From assembly GCA_029961685.1 (NCBI GenBank), contig JARWKL010000004.1, forward strand, positions 17,110,348-17,174,347: a stretch of 64,000 bases of DNA. The letters run 5' to 3'. The stretch comes from Aristolochia californica (Eukaryota > Streptophyta > Magnoliopsida > Piperales > Aristolochiaceae). Shown one piece after another: positions 53,349 through 64,000 of the stretch. Position numbers and translations under genes: made by a program. The notes beneath the pieces were generated by a model. That model searched no databases. It was not told the DNA's origin and saw only the letters and a list, made by a program, of their open reading frames with translations. Within the stretch, counting starts at the first letter, position 1. Every line of letters begins with the position of its first letter.

Positions 53349-54930
53349 TGTAGAATTTTAGTTACATCGGCTTTAATACCTCGCAAGCGTACGAATCGTT
53401 CATGTAATCTAGCAGTAAGCGAGGGTCATATCCATAGGGAGGATTGAATTTTGTGTATTCTTCAGTCAACTAGCCTAACCACATATGATGAATTAATCTG
53501 AACTACACACTAATTATATCCTAAATTATCAAGCAATAATTTAATTAACTACTTCCTAAATTATCAAGCAATAATTTAATTAACTACTTGCACAACAGGA
53601 AACGTCAACTCTGGATTTTACCGTGATTCGTGCCTCTCTCGAGCGTCACGTAACCACGAATCCGGATTCTCAATCCTTGCATCTAGCCCCTCTCGGGCGC
53701 CTAGAGTTAATGACAAAGATCGGATTACAATAGAATGCAGAGAATCAATTTCCTATTGTGATGATGCTAAAATTATCAACTTTGGATTTTACCGTGATTC
53801 GTGCCTCTCTCGAGCGCCACGTAACCACGAATCCGGATTCTCAATCCTTGCGTCTAGCCCCTCTCAGGCGCCTAGAGTTAAAGACAGAAATCGGATTAAA
53901 ATACCAAAATCCAACCTCAATTATAATCTAACCCTAATTAGCTAATTTAATCAAATATCAAGAAAACAAATCTTAAATAAACCTTAATTATCAAATCAGA
54001 TTCAATTAACATTCAAAACCTAAGTTCAAACTATATGAAAAATTAAATTCAATAATGATGAATTACTCCCCTTCTTCCTCCTCTCACTCGGGCAGCAACT
54101 CGTTCTCATGGGTGCTGCAATTTCCGGAAATTGGTGGCGTCGGGTAGCAATAGTGAGTGGCCGGAGGTAGAGACGACGTCGACGACGACGGTTAGAAGCC
54201 GACGGACGGAGGTAAAGTCCGGCGAAGAGCGAAACAGAGCTGACGTTCTCTAACCGGCTCTCTCGAGTCTCGGTTGGAGTCAGAATGGCTCCGGGACTGG
54301 TCAGAATATGTAAACGACGCCGGAGGATGGTCGAAAAGAAGAAGTGGCACCGGAGAAGCCCTCTCGGATCCCCTTCCGGCCTGGCGAGCAAAAAAATAGC
54401 ACTGTTGAAATCACCTCGACGAAGACTCTCTTCGAGCTCTCCTCGGGGTTGTTCTCGGTTGCTGGACGGCGGTGGACGACGGTGGGGAACTCCTCTCGGA
54501 TCCTCCCTTGTTTCGGTCGACGGTGCTCCTCTGTTTTTCGATACTCTGTTTCTCTTTTCCTTTCACGCTCCTCCTCCCTCTCGTTCGACGCCTCCCTCCT
54601 TTAAATATGATTTTCTTATTTTAAAACGATTTGCCCTAGAAATTACCTCCATTTCACTAAGGGCATTTTGGTAAATATCTTTTTCTCCACCCAAATTCTC
54701 CTAAAATTCCATAATTGAATCTATAAAAAGCATTTCAGGAAGAAATAAGACTAAAAAATAATGAAATATAATTCAGGAGAGAGAAATATGCAATATTGAC
54801 AGTGATTAATGCCAAATTCAATAAATGCTCATTTCATTTGAAAACCGATAAGTAACCACCTATAACACAATTATAAAGGTTATTCTATTATAATTAACCT
54901 AGTTCTCATGTCAGAATATGACATCTATCA
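53349..54930 (-). repeat. 5' LTR of the Athila-like element
   Basis: About 1.58 kb with TG at 53349 and CA at 54930, bounded by the primer site on one side and satellite on the other. It includes a tandem duplication (53500-53890) and a GC-rich segment with CGG/ACG-type codon runs (54080-54600). The open frames in that segment (54026-54391 and 54285-54674) are arginine- and serine-rich with no domain. Confidence 0.78.
53596..53890 (-). repeat. Direct duplication inside the Athila-like LTR
   Basis: A segment of about 115 bp beginning tcaact(c/t)tggattttaccg and ending gcgcctagagttaa occurs at about 53597-53712 and again at about 53777-53881, with few differences. Just upstream a smaller pair, ctaaattatcaagcaataatttaattaacta, is repeated at 53521 and 53557. 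Confidence 0.88.
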
Positions 54931-56397
54931 ATAAGCTCTAAAATTTTCATTTTGTTGGGATTTATTTGCGATATGTTTTTTTGTTTGCGAGAGAAAAAAA
55001 GGGAGTGAAAAAACTCAAGTTTTGATTTTAAAACAAAACTAGACATCTAAAACGGAAATATGCAACTGCTGAGAGAGATAATTCCAAAATGTCTTAGTAA
55101 TTTTTAAGGATTGTAAAACTTTTTTAGTTTTTATATATTTGGTTTTGCAAACATTGGAAAAAGGGGGGAGCGGGGGATTTAACTGAGTGTTGACTTCTAA
55201 TCCACAAGTAATTTCTGACAAAAATAAATCTCGTTACTCAAGACCAATCACTGACTTTACAGTGATCTATGATTGTTAGATCAACTTTTTTTTTAAATGG
55301 GCAAAAAATGGCTTGTTTGGATCGAGTAAATATCCCACTGCACGTTCATTTTTGAATTTAATGAGCATTTTTTTCTCCTTAAAAGTCTTACATCGTTGGG
55401 TCACTTGCATCTTCAACAAGTTTCGTGCATGCAAATAAATATTTAAAATATGTTAGTATCGATTAGAAATTTCTTTCTTATTACATTCCAAACTATTAGG
55501 TGTTGTACTAGTGAAATTTCCATAACATGGATAACTCAACTTTGGTGTTCATTTGTGGTGAGTGGATAAATTTTCTTTACTTAGATTTATTATTGTTTAA
55601 AACTTTTTGCATACTTCAATGCTAAAATTTTCATTTTGTTGCGATATGTTTTCCTTATCTTTTTTTTATGAGAGAAAAAGGGGAAAGTGAAAAAATAAAG
55701 TTTGGATTTTAAAAAAAAACTTGAAATCTAAAATGGAAATGCACAAATACAGAGACAGACAATTCCAAAAAGTCTCTAAAATTTTTAGGGCGTGTAAAAC
55801 TCTTTTAGTATCTATATATTAGGTTTCGTAAACATCAAAAAAAGGGGGGTGCAAGGGATTGTTGACTCCTAATCCACAAGTCATTTCTTACAAAAATATA
55901 GCTCGTTACTGATGATCAATCACTTTACAGTGATCGATGATTGTTAGATAAATATTTTTTGTAAATGGGAAAAAAATGGCTTGTTAGGATTGGGTAAATA
56001 TCCCACCACACGTGCACTTGAGAATTTAATCAGCATTTGTTGTTCTCCTTCAAAGTCATGGATCTTTAGGTCATTTTCATCTTCAACATTTTTTGTGCAT
56101 GCATATCCATATTTAAAACATGTTAGGATCAATTAGAAATCTTTTTCTTATAAAATTCCTGCCTATTAGGGTTGTACTAGTGGAAATTTCCCAAACATAG
56201 ATAACAAAACTTTGGTGCTCGTTTGTGGTGTGTGAAAAAATTTTCTTTACTCAACTTTATTATTTTTTAAATTTTTTTGCATACATAAAGGCAAAAAATT
56301 TTATTTTATTGCGATCAATTTGCCTTATCTTTTTTTGTTTACGAGAGAAAAAAGGGAGAGTGAAAAACTCGTGTTTGGATTTTAAAACAAAACTTAA
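54931..56397. repeat. Satellite array, middle block (about two monomers)
   Basis: Resumes at agctctaaaattttcattttgttg and runs to the insertion of the element at 56398, with the same landmarks as the left block (gttagatcaac at about 55280, a decayed copy at about 55945). Confidence 0.95.
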
Positions 56398-56836
56398 TGT
56401 TGGAAGATAAGCCCAAGCCCACACGACCAAGGAAGGCCTACATATCTAAGATTATTATAAGATGGGCCACACAACCAAGGAAGGCCCACAAGATGGGCCC
56501 AAGCCCATAAGAAGTAGGACCCACAATGATTACCATGAGTTGGCATCCTTATCACATCAGTTGGAAGATCAAGAAGGACTCACAAAAGTATCTTTATCTA
56601 ATGGTCACTCCTAGAAGAGTTTTAGTTTGAGTTAGGTTTGTCTTTTATCTATATTGAGTTATTTAATTATGCTAGGACTTATCTTTAAGTGTTAGAGTTT
56701 GGGTGTAAATTGGACAATGGTAGTTTTATTGTAATTGGACTCTACTACCTTCCTCTATTATAAATAGAGGTTCATGTACTCTGATTACAACAAGTTATTG
56801 ATGTCAATGAAGTATTTTTTTTTCATAAATTCAACA
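56398..56836 (+). repeat. 5' LTR of element N
   Basis: Compared with the 383-bp solo LTRs it carries an extra segment of about 45 bp (tacatatctaagattattataagatgggccacacaaccaaggaaggcc) that partly duplicates the neighbouring cacacgaccaaggaaggcc. Confidence 0.92.
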
Positions 56837-56848
56837 TGGTATCAGACC
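56837..56848 (+). promoter_or_regulatory. Primer-binding site of element N
   Basis: TGGTATCAGACC directly after the LTR; one mismatch to the tRNA-Met site TGGTATCAGAGC. Confidence 0.88.
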
Positions 56849-56999
56849 AGGTTCTGTGAGTTGACTTGGTCAACTCACAGAGGTAATGTGATCCTTTTCT
56901 CTAAACCCTAAACCCTAGGTCTAGGTTCATAGTTATTTTTTTTAGTCCCTACACCAATAGGTTTCTTTGCGTATTTCACCTTTATATTTAGTTTTTAAT

Positions 57000-57720
57000 A
57001 TTTCAAATATATATTGACGGAAAGATATTTGAGTTTACTTTCCAAAGAAAAATGATTTGTTCCAATCTGAGTTATCTACAAGGAGATATAGATATTTGAA
57101 TGAGAAGGTCAAATTACAAAAAAGGTTCGAGCAGCAGTAGCAATCTTCAGATTCAGTAGTATTTTTTGCTATCAAGAACTAGACTTTATATGGAGAAATA
57201 TATATCAAAAAAAATATTTGTAAGTATATTTTGTTACCTATTCAACCAATTTTTTATCTGAGTTATCTACAAAGATAAATTGATATTTGAAGCAGCAAAG
57301 GTTAGATTAAAAAAGAGGTTCGATCGGTAGCAGAAAGCTTCAAATTCCATGGTATTTTATGATATCAAGAAAGAAAATTTATATGGATAATTATATATGA
57401 AAAGAAATATGCATAAGTCTAATTTCTTATCTACTCAACCAATTCTCTGTATGATTTTATTATGAGGAGATATTGATCTTTGAAGGGTCAATGGTCATTC
57501 TAGAAAAAAGGAGAAACAATATTTAGTTCGGCGAGATGACAGAGACCGAAACCTATCAGATTATTTATCTTCTCATAATTATATTTTATGAAGAGATATT
57601 ATAGTTGGATGAAATTTATTTAATTCTAGTTTCAGACAAAGAAAATTTCATCTCAGTCTGATCTATATGTAAAGATATATTCGTATTGGAAGAATCAAAG
57701 GTCATGCTGGTATTCTTTTA
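57000..57720 (+). repeat. Leader of element N with diverged tandem repeats of about 190 bp
   Basis: The phrase ctgagttatctacaa...gatat(t)tga recurs near 57067 and 57260, and weaker copies (gagatattgatctttgaa at about 57470; gatatattcgtattggaag at about 57672) follow at similar spacing. Each unit also contains aaaaa(g)aggttcga and tttatatggagaaatatat-like phrases. The leader of element D (21210-21478) is built of the same units. Confidence 0.75.
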
Positions 57721-58134
57721 CATTGAAAATCTGAATTTAAGCCAATTGTTTTGTGTCATTTTTTTAGTTGATATATCAGGAAAATATCTCACTTCTCCCT
57801 GGTTTGAGGGCTTATTTGTACATCTTTGTTATTTTGGCCTATTACGATATTTGGTTCAAGCTGGGATCATTGCCATTACTTCCTAGCTTGAGAGGGAGAA
57901 GTACAAGAAGTACAAAAAAGAGGAGCACAAAAGATGAAGCTTGTGCATCTAAGAAGAAATTTTTATATCGGATTATTTCATGGGTTCTTTTACAAAGTTT
58001 ATTATTTGTTTCGTGTTATATGTGTTGGAAGATGGCCATGTTATATTCAGTTGCAGCTATTATGTCTCTTTGGGGACATTATCATTGAAGAAGAGGTGGT
58101 CTCATGTCATCATTTATTTTACCCTGACAAAAAG

Positions 58135-58308
58135 ATCAAAATTGTTTGTGGTTGGGAGTCCATGATGGAGGAACTTCATCCCCGTCAAAAATATCAAAAT
58201 TATTTGTGGTTGGAAGTCCATTACAAAGGAACTTCATCCCCGTCAAAAAGACCAAAATTATTTGTGGTTGGAAGTCCATGTCAGAGGAACTTATTATTAC
58301 ATCTATGT
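58135..58308 (+). repeat. 58-bp minisatellite, three copies
   Basis: Units start at 58135, 58193 and 58251: a(t/c)caaaatt(g/a)tttgtggtt, g(g/a)agtccat, then ggaacttcatccccgtcaaaa. The open frames across it on both strands are periodic artefacts. Confidence 0.92.
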
Positions 58309-58309
58309 A

Positions 58310-58328
58310 CCCCCCCCCCCCCCCCCCC
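58310..58328 (+). repeat. Poly-C run (19 C)
   Basis: Uninterrupted homopolymer next to the 58-bp minisatellite. Its true length is sensitive to sequencing error. Confidence 0.9.
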
Positions 58329-58604
58329 ACCTGTAATGGGTTTTATGTCTCCTACCACTTGAAATTCATTGTCCAGTGGAGGGACATGGTGGTGGACACT
58401 TCAGAGCAATGCCGATAGACACACTACCGATAGAAGACAGAGTGTGCCCTACATCCAGCATTAGGACTGAAGTATGAAGCAATGGCTTACCGACAAGGAG
58501 TGATTTTTACTCTCACTTATATAATGCCACAGGGCCTCAATGAAGGATGCAACAGCATGATGAGGAGTATAGGAAGATGTGCCATTTTATTAAAAAATAT
58601 TCTA

Positions 58605-58665
58605 TACATCATTTGCAGCAAGCTGGGAGTTCATGTTGCTCTCTCATCCCCAGCTTGAGGGGGAG
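58605..58665 (+). pseudogene. Copia RNase H C-terminal remnant and polypurine tract of element N
   Basis: Reads ICSKLGVHVALSSPA and a stop, matching the end of copia RNase H in C2 (ICSKLGVYDVFSPPA), then CAGCTTGAGGGGGAG against the LTR. It shows element N is a deletion derivative of an autonomous copia. Confidence 0.85.
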
Positions 58666-59107
58666 TGTTGGAAGATAAGCTCAAGCCCACACGACCAAGG
58701 AAGACCCACATATCTAAGATTATTATAAGATGGGCCACACGACCAAGGAAAGCCCACAAGATGGACCCAAGCCTATAAGAAGTAGGACCCACAATGATTA
58801 CCATGAGCTGGCATCCTTATCACATCAGTTGGAAGATCAAGAAGGACTCACAACAGTATCTTTATCTTAGGGTCACGACCAAGAAGAGTTTTTGTTTGAG
58901 TTATGTTTGTCTTTTCTTTGTATTGAGTTATTTAATTATGTTAGGATTTATCTTTAAGTGTTAGAGTTTGGGTGTAATTGGGACAAGGGTAGTTTTATTG
59001 TAATTGGACTTTACTACCTTCCTCTATTATAAATAGACGTTGATGTACTCTGATTACAATAAGTTATTGATGTCAATGAAGTATTTTTATTTTCCATAAA
59101 TTTAACA
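58666..59107 (+). repeat. 3' LTR of element N
   Basis: 442 bp, carrying the same extra segment as the 5' LTR. It is followed by cttgacatctaaaatgg, satellite sequence continuing from the insertion point. Confidence 0.92.
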
Positions 59108-62100
59108 CTTGACATCTAAAATGGAAATCCGAAAATGCAGAGAGAGATAATTAAAAAAAGTCTCTGTAATTTTAAGGGATTGTAAAACTCTTTTAGTGTT
59201 TTATATATTATTTTTTTCAAACATCAGAAAAAGAGGGGAGCGGGAGATTTAACTGAGTGTTGAATCCTAATCCACAAGTAATTTCTTACAAAAATATAGC
59301 TTGTTACTCATAATCAATCACTTTATAGTGATCTATGACTTTTAGATCAACTTTCTGTAAATGGGAAAAAAATGGCTTGTTTGGATCGAGTAAATATCCC
59401 ACCGTACATTCTCTGAAGAATTTAATGAGCATTTGTTGTTCTCCTTAAAAGTCTTGGATCCTTGGGTCATTTGCATCTTCAACATTTTTCGTACATGCAT
59501 ATCCATATTTAAAACATATTCGGATCAATTAGAAATCTCTTTCTTATAAAATTCCTACCTTTTAGGGGTTGTACTATTGCAATTTCCCAAACATAGGTAA
59601 CAAAACTTTGGTGCTCGTTTGTAGTGTATGGATTATTTTTTTTTGCATACTTTTATAATTGTTTCTAATTTTTTGCATACATAAACGCTAAAATTTTCAT
59701 TTAGTTGTGATCTATTTGCCTTATCATTTTTTGTATATGAGAGAAAAAACGGAGAGTGAAAAACTCAAGTTTGGATTTTAAAACAAAACTTGACATCTAA
59801 ATTGGAAATGCACAAATGCAGAGAGAGATAATTCTATAAAATTTCTGTAATTTTTAGGGATTGTAAAACTCTTTTAGTTTTTAAATATTAGGTTTTGCAA
59901 ACATTGGAAAAAGGGGGGAGCGGGTGATTTCACTGAGTATTGAAGCTTAATCTACAAGTCATTTCTAACAAAAATATAGCTACTTACTCATGATCAATCA
60001 CTTTACAGTGCTTTATGATCGTTAGATCATCTTTTTGTACATGGGCAACAAATTGATTGTTTGGATCAAAGGAAATAACCCACTGCACATTTGATTGAGA
60101 ATTTAATGAGCATTTGTTGTTCTCCTTAAAAGTCTTGGATCCTTGGGTCATTTGCATCTTCAACATGTTTCATGCATGCATATCCATATTTAAAACATGT
60201 TAGGATCAATTAGAAATCTCTTTCTTATAAAATTTCAAGCTATTAGGTGTTCTACTAGAGTAATTTCCCAAACATAGATAACAAAACTTTGGTGTTCGTT
60301 TTGGTGTGTGGATAAATTTTCTTTACTTATATTTAGTATTGTTTCAAATTTTTTGCATACATAAACTCTAAAATTTTCATTTTTTTGCGATCTATTTTCC
60401 TTATCCTTTTTTGTTTACATGAGAAAAAAGGGAGAGTGAAAAACTCAAGTTTAGATTTTTTTTAAAAAAAAACTTGACATCTAAAATGGAAATGCCCAAA
60501 TACAGAGAGAGATAATTTCAAAAATTCTCTATAATTTTTAGGGATTGTAAAACTCATTTAGAATCTTTGTATTAGGATTTGTAAACATAAAAAAAAGGGG
60601 GGACCTGAGGATTTAACCAAGTGTTGACTCCAAATCCACAAGTCATTTCTAACAAAAATATAACATGTTACTGATGATCAATCACTGTATAGTGAAATAT
60701 GATTTTTAGATTAACATTTTTTTAAAATGGCAAAAAATGGCTTGTTTGGATGAGGTAAATATCCCATCGGACGTTCACTTGAGAATTTAATGACCATTTT
60801 TTGTTCTCCTTAAAAGTATTGGATCATTGGATCATTTGCATCATCAACATTTTTTGTGCATGCATATCCATATTTAAAACAAGTTAAGATGAATTAGAAA
60901 TCTCATTCTTATAAAATTCCAACCTATTAAGGGTTGTACTAGTGGAATTACCCAAAGATAGATAACAAAACTTTGGTGTTCGTTTGAGGTGTGTGGAGAA
61001 ATTTTCTTTACTTACATTTATTCTTTTTAAAATCTTGTTGCATACTTAAAGGCTAAAATTTTCATTTTGTTCCGATCTATTAGCATTATCTTTTTTTGTT
61101 TATGAGAGAAAAAAGGGAGAGTGAAAATGTCAGATTTGGATTTTAAAACAAAACATGACATCTAAAATGGTAATGTGCAAATACAGAGAGAGATAATTCC
61201 AAAAAATCTCTTTAATTTTTAGGGATTGTAAAACTCTATTAGTTGTTATATATTAGGTTTTGTAAACCTCAAAAAAACGGGGGAGGGGAGGATTTCACTA
61301 TGTGTTGACTCTTGATCCACAAGTCATTTCTAATCAAAATATAGCTCGTTACTCGTGATCAATCACTTTACAATGATTTATGATCGTTAGATCAACTTTT
61401 TGTAAATGGGCAAAAAAAATGGATTGTTTGGATCGAGTAACTGCCCCACAACACGTTCGCTTGAGAATTTAATGAACGTTTGTTGTTCTCCTTAAAAATC
61501 TTGGATCCTTGGGTCATTTGCATCTTCAACATATTTTGTGCATGCATATCCATATTTAAAACATGTTAGGATCAATTAGAAATCACTTTATTATATAATT
61601 CCAAGCTATTAGGGGTTGTACTAGTGGAATTTCCCAAACATGGATAACAAAACTTTGGTGTTCGTTAGTGGTGTGTGGAGAAATTATCATTACATACATT
61701 TATTATTTTTTAAAAAAAATTGTTGCATACAAAAACGCTAAAATTTTCATTTATTTGTGATCTATTTACCTTATCTTTTTTAGTTTACGAGAGAAAAAAG
61801 GGAGAATGATAAACTCAAGTTTGGATTTTAAAACAGAACTTGAGATGTAAAATTGAAATGCACAAATGCAGAGAGAGATCATTCCAAAAAGTCTTTGTAA
61901 TTTTTAGGGATTGTAAAACTCTTTTAGTTTTTATATATTAGATTTTGCGAACATCAAAAAAAGGGGGGAGCGGGGGATTCAATTGAATGTTGACTCCTAA
62001 TCCACGAGTCATTTCCTACAAAAATATAGCTCATTACTGATGATCAATCACTTTACAATGATCTATGGTTGTTAGATCAACTTTTTTGTAAATGGACAAA

Positions 62101-64000
62101 AAATGGCTTGTTTGGATTGAGTAAATATCCTACCGCACGTTCTCTTGAGAATTTAACGAGATTTTGTTGTTCTCCTTAAAAGTTTTGGATCCTTGGGTCA
62201 TTTGCATTTTTAACATGTTTCATGCATGCATATCCATATTTAAAACATGTTAGGATCAATTAGAATTTTTTTTTATAAAACTCTAAGCTTTTAGGGGATG
62301 TCCTAGTGGAATTTCCCTAACTTGGATAACAAAACTTATGTGTTAGTTTGTGGTGTGTGGATAAATTTTTTTACTTGCATTTACTATTGATTCAATTTTT
62401 TTGCAAACATAAACTCTAAATTTTTTATTTTGGTGCGATCTATTTGCCTTATCTTTTTTTTGTTTTTTGTTTACGAGAAAAAAAAGGGTGAGTGAAAAAC
62501 TCAAGTTTGGATTTTGAAACAAAACTTAACATCTAAAATTGAAATGCACAAATGTTGAGAGATATAATTCCAAAAAGTCTCTGTAACTTTTAGGGATTGT
62601 AAAACTCTTTTAGGATCTATATATTATGTTTTGCAAACATCGAAAAAAGGGGGGTACGAGGGATTTAACTGAGTGTTGAAACCTAATCCAGAAGTCATTT
62701 CTACCAAAAATATAGTTCATTACTGAAGTTCAATCACTTTACAGTGATCTATGGTTGTTAGATTAACTTTTTTGTAAATGGGCAAAAAATGGCTTGTTTG
62801 GATCATGTAAATATCCCAGCGCACGTTCACTTGCGAATATAATGAACATTTGTTGTTCTCCTCAAAAGTCTAGGATCCTTGGGTAATTTGCATCTTCAAC
62901 ATTTTTTGTTCATGCAAATCCATATTTAAAACATGTTAGGATAAAATAGAAATCTCTTTCTTATAGATTTCCAACCTTGTAGGGGTTGTACTAGTGGAAT
63001 TTCCCAAAGATATATAATTAAACTTTTGTGTTCGTGTGTGGTGTGTGGAGAAATTTTATTTACTTACATTTATCATATTTGTAATTTTTTTGCATACATA
63101 AAGGTTAAATTTTTCATTTTGTTGCAATCTATTTGCCTTATCTTTTTTTTGTTTACAAGAGAAAAAAGAGAGAGTGAAAAACTCAAGTTGGGATTTTAAA
63201 ACAAAACTTGACATAAAAAATAGAAATGCGCAAATGCAAAGACAGATAATTCCAAAAAGTCTCTCTAATTTTTAGGGATTGTAAAACTCTTTTAGTTTTT
63301 ATATATTAAGTTTTGCAAACATAAAAAAAATAGGGAGCGGGGATTCAACTGAGTGTTGATTCCTAATCCACGAGTCATTTCCTACAAAAATATAGCTCGT
63401 TACTGATGATTAATCACTTTACAATGATCTATGGTTCTTAGATAAACTTTTTTGTAAACGGGCAAAAAATGGCTAGTTTGGATCGAGTAAATATCCAAGC
63501 GTACGTTCTCTTGAGAATTTAATGAAATTTTTGGATCCTGGGATCATTTGCATTTTCAACATGTTTTATGCATGCATATCCATATTTAAAACATGTTAGG
63601 ATCAATTAGAAATCTTTTTCTTATAATACTCCAAGCTTTTAGGGGATGTACTAGTGGAATTTCCCTAACTTGGATTACAAAACTTATGTGTTCGTTTGTG
63701 GTGTGTGGATAAAATTTTTTACATGCATTTATGATTGATTCAATTTTTTTGCAAACTAAAATCTAAAATTTTCAATTTGTTGCAATCTATTTGCCTTATC
63801 TTTTTTTTTACGAGATAAAAAAAGGGAGAGTGAAAAACGCAAGTTTGGATTTTAAAACAAAACTTGACATCTAAAATGGAAATGCACAAATGAAAAGAAA
63901 GATAATTCCAAAAAGTCTCTGGAAGTTTTAGGGATTGTAAAACACTTTTAGTTCTTATATATTAGGTTTTGCAAACATCGAAAAAAGGGGGGAGCCGGGG
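59108..64000. repeat. Satellite array, right block (about seven monomers, continues past the window)
   Basis: Same monomer, with landmarks at about 59345, 60020, 60705, 61390, 62070, 62755 and 63440 (steps of 670-690 bp). No other element interrupts it. The window ends inside the G-rich tract of a monomer. Confidence 0.95.

Larger units (their letters stand above)
48666..54930 (-). mobile_element. Athila-like Ty3/gypsy retrotransposon, minus strand, 3'-truncated, inserted in the satellite
   Basis: On the minus strand: 5' LTR (54930-53349), tRNA-Asp primer site, AT-rich leader, gag, protease, RT, RNase H and the start of integrase, cut at about 48666 where satellite resumes. Integrase core, any extra 3' frame and the 3' LTR are missing. 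The right edge is a clean LTR/satellite join (...ctatca then ataagctctaaaatttt). Comparing the two satellite ends, only about 30 bp of monomer is missing at the insertion. Frameshifts disrupt the polyprotein in at least two places. Confidence 0.9.
56398..59107 (+). mobile_element. Non-autonomous copia element N with two LTRs, inserted in the satellite
   Basis: LTRs at 56398-56836 (439 bp) and 58666-59107 (442 bp), both TGTTGGAAGATAAGC...AACA, enclose 1829 bp with a primer-binding site, a repeated leader, a minisatellite, a remnant of the copia RNase H end and a polypurine tract. Flanking pentamers are cttaa and cttga, target duplications of the satellite phrase aaacttgacatc with one change. 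There is no gag, protease, integrase or RT. Element B (minus strand, 27.6-28.6 kb) shares the same interior, so this deleted form was itself propagated. Confidence 0.92.

Noticed and set aside
54026..54674. Arg-rich and Ser-rich frames in the GC-rich part of the Athila-like LTR
   Set aside because: Inside a well-bounded LTR; no domain, and both strands are open because of codon-like triplet runs.
28994..64000. Dozens of frames of 60-106 codons in the satellite as separate genes
   Set aside because: They recur at the monomer period and drift in and out of frame; kept as one finding, not as genes.
28650..64000. CRISPR array or rDNA spacer array
   Set aside because: The unit is about 675 bp with no repeat-spacer alternation, and no rRNA sequence was recognised.

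Overview
This window looks like repeat-rich heterochromatin from a flowering-plant nuclear genome; I cannot name the species. The evidence is several interleaved Ty1/copia and Ty3/gypsy LTR retrotransposons with plant-type primer-binding sites (TGGTATCAGAGC for initiator tRNA-Met; TGGCGCCGTTGCCGGGG for tRNA-Asp), plus a long satellite array. I found no intact host gene, no tRNA or rRNA gene, and nothing bacterial. Every retrotransposon reading frame is broken.

Layout. 1-18.3 kb is a graveyard of one family of chromodomain-type Ty3/gypsy elements (fragment G0 and copies G1, G2, G3) interrupted by two copia elements. Copia C1 (2781-8116) has both LTRs and a near-perfect 5-bp target duplication, and sits inside the G1 protease region. 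Copia C2 (about 9165-12090) is 5'-truncated. G2 and G3 sit head to tail around a single LTR-like region. 18.3-20.6 kb is mostly unassigned and holds a miniature element (TRIM) with three 83-bp terminal repeats. 20.6-28.65 kb is another nested stack: a truncated copia-like LTR and leader, an LTR-like stretch, then a minus-strand non-autonomous copia (B) whose LTR is split by a 5-kb minus-strand LTR element. That element appears to carry fragments of two host chromatin-modifier genes, a PRMT3-type arginine methyltransferase and a CURLY LEAF/E(z)-type SANT region.

28.65-64 kb is a satellite array with a monomer of about 675 bp, roughly 38 copies once insertions are removed. It contains a two-copy block duplication of about 4 kb that carries the same solo copia LTR, a 3'-truncated Athila-like gypsy element on the minus strand (48.67-54.93 kb), and a 2.7-kb non-autonomous copia element with LTRs (56398-59107). 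The array continues past the right edge.

The genes do not form a working pathway. The nesting gives relative ages: chromoviral gypsy G1 before copia C1; copia B before the gene-capturing element; satellite and solo LTR before the 4-kb block duplication.
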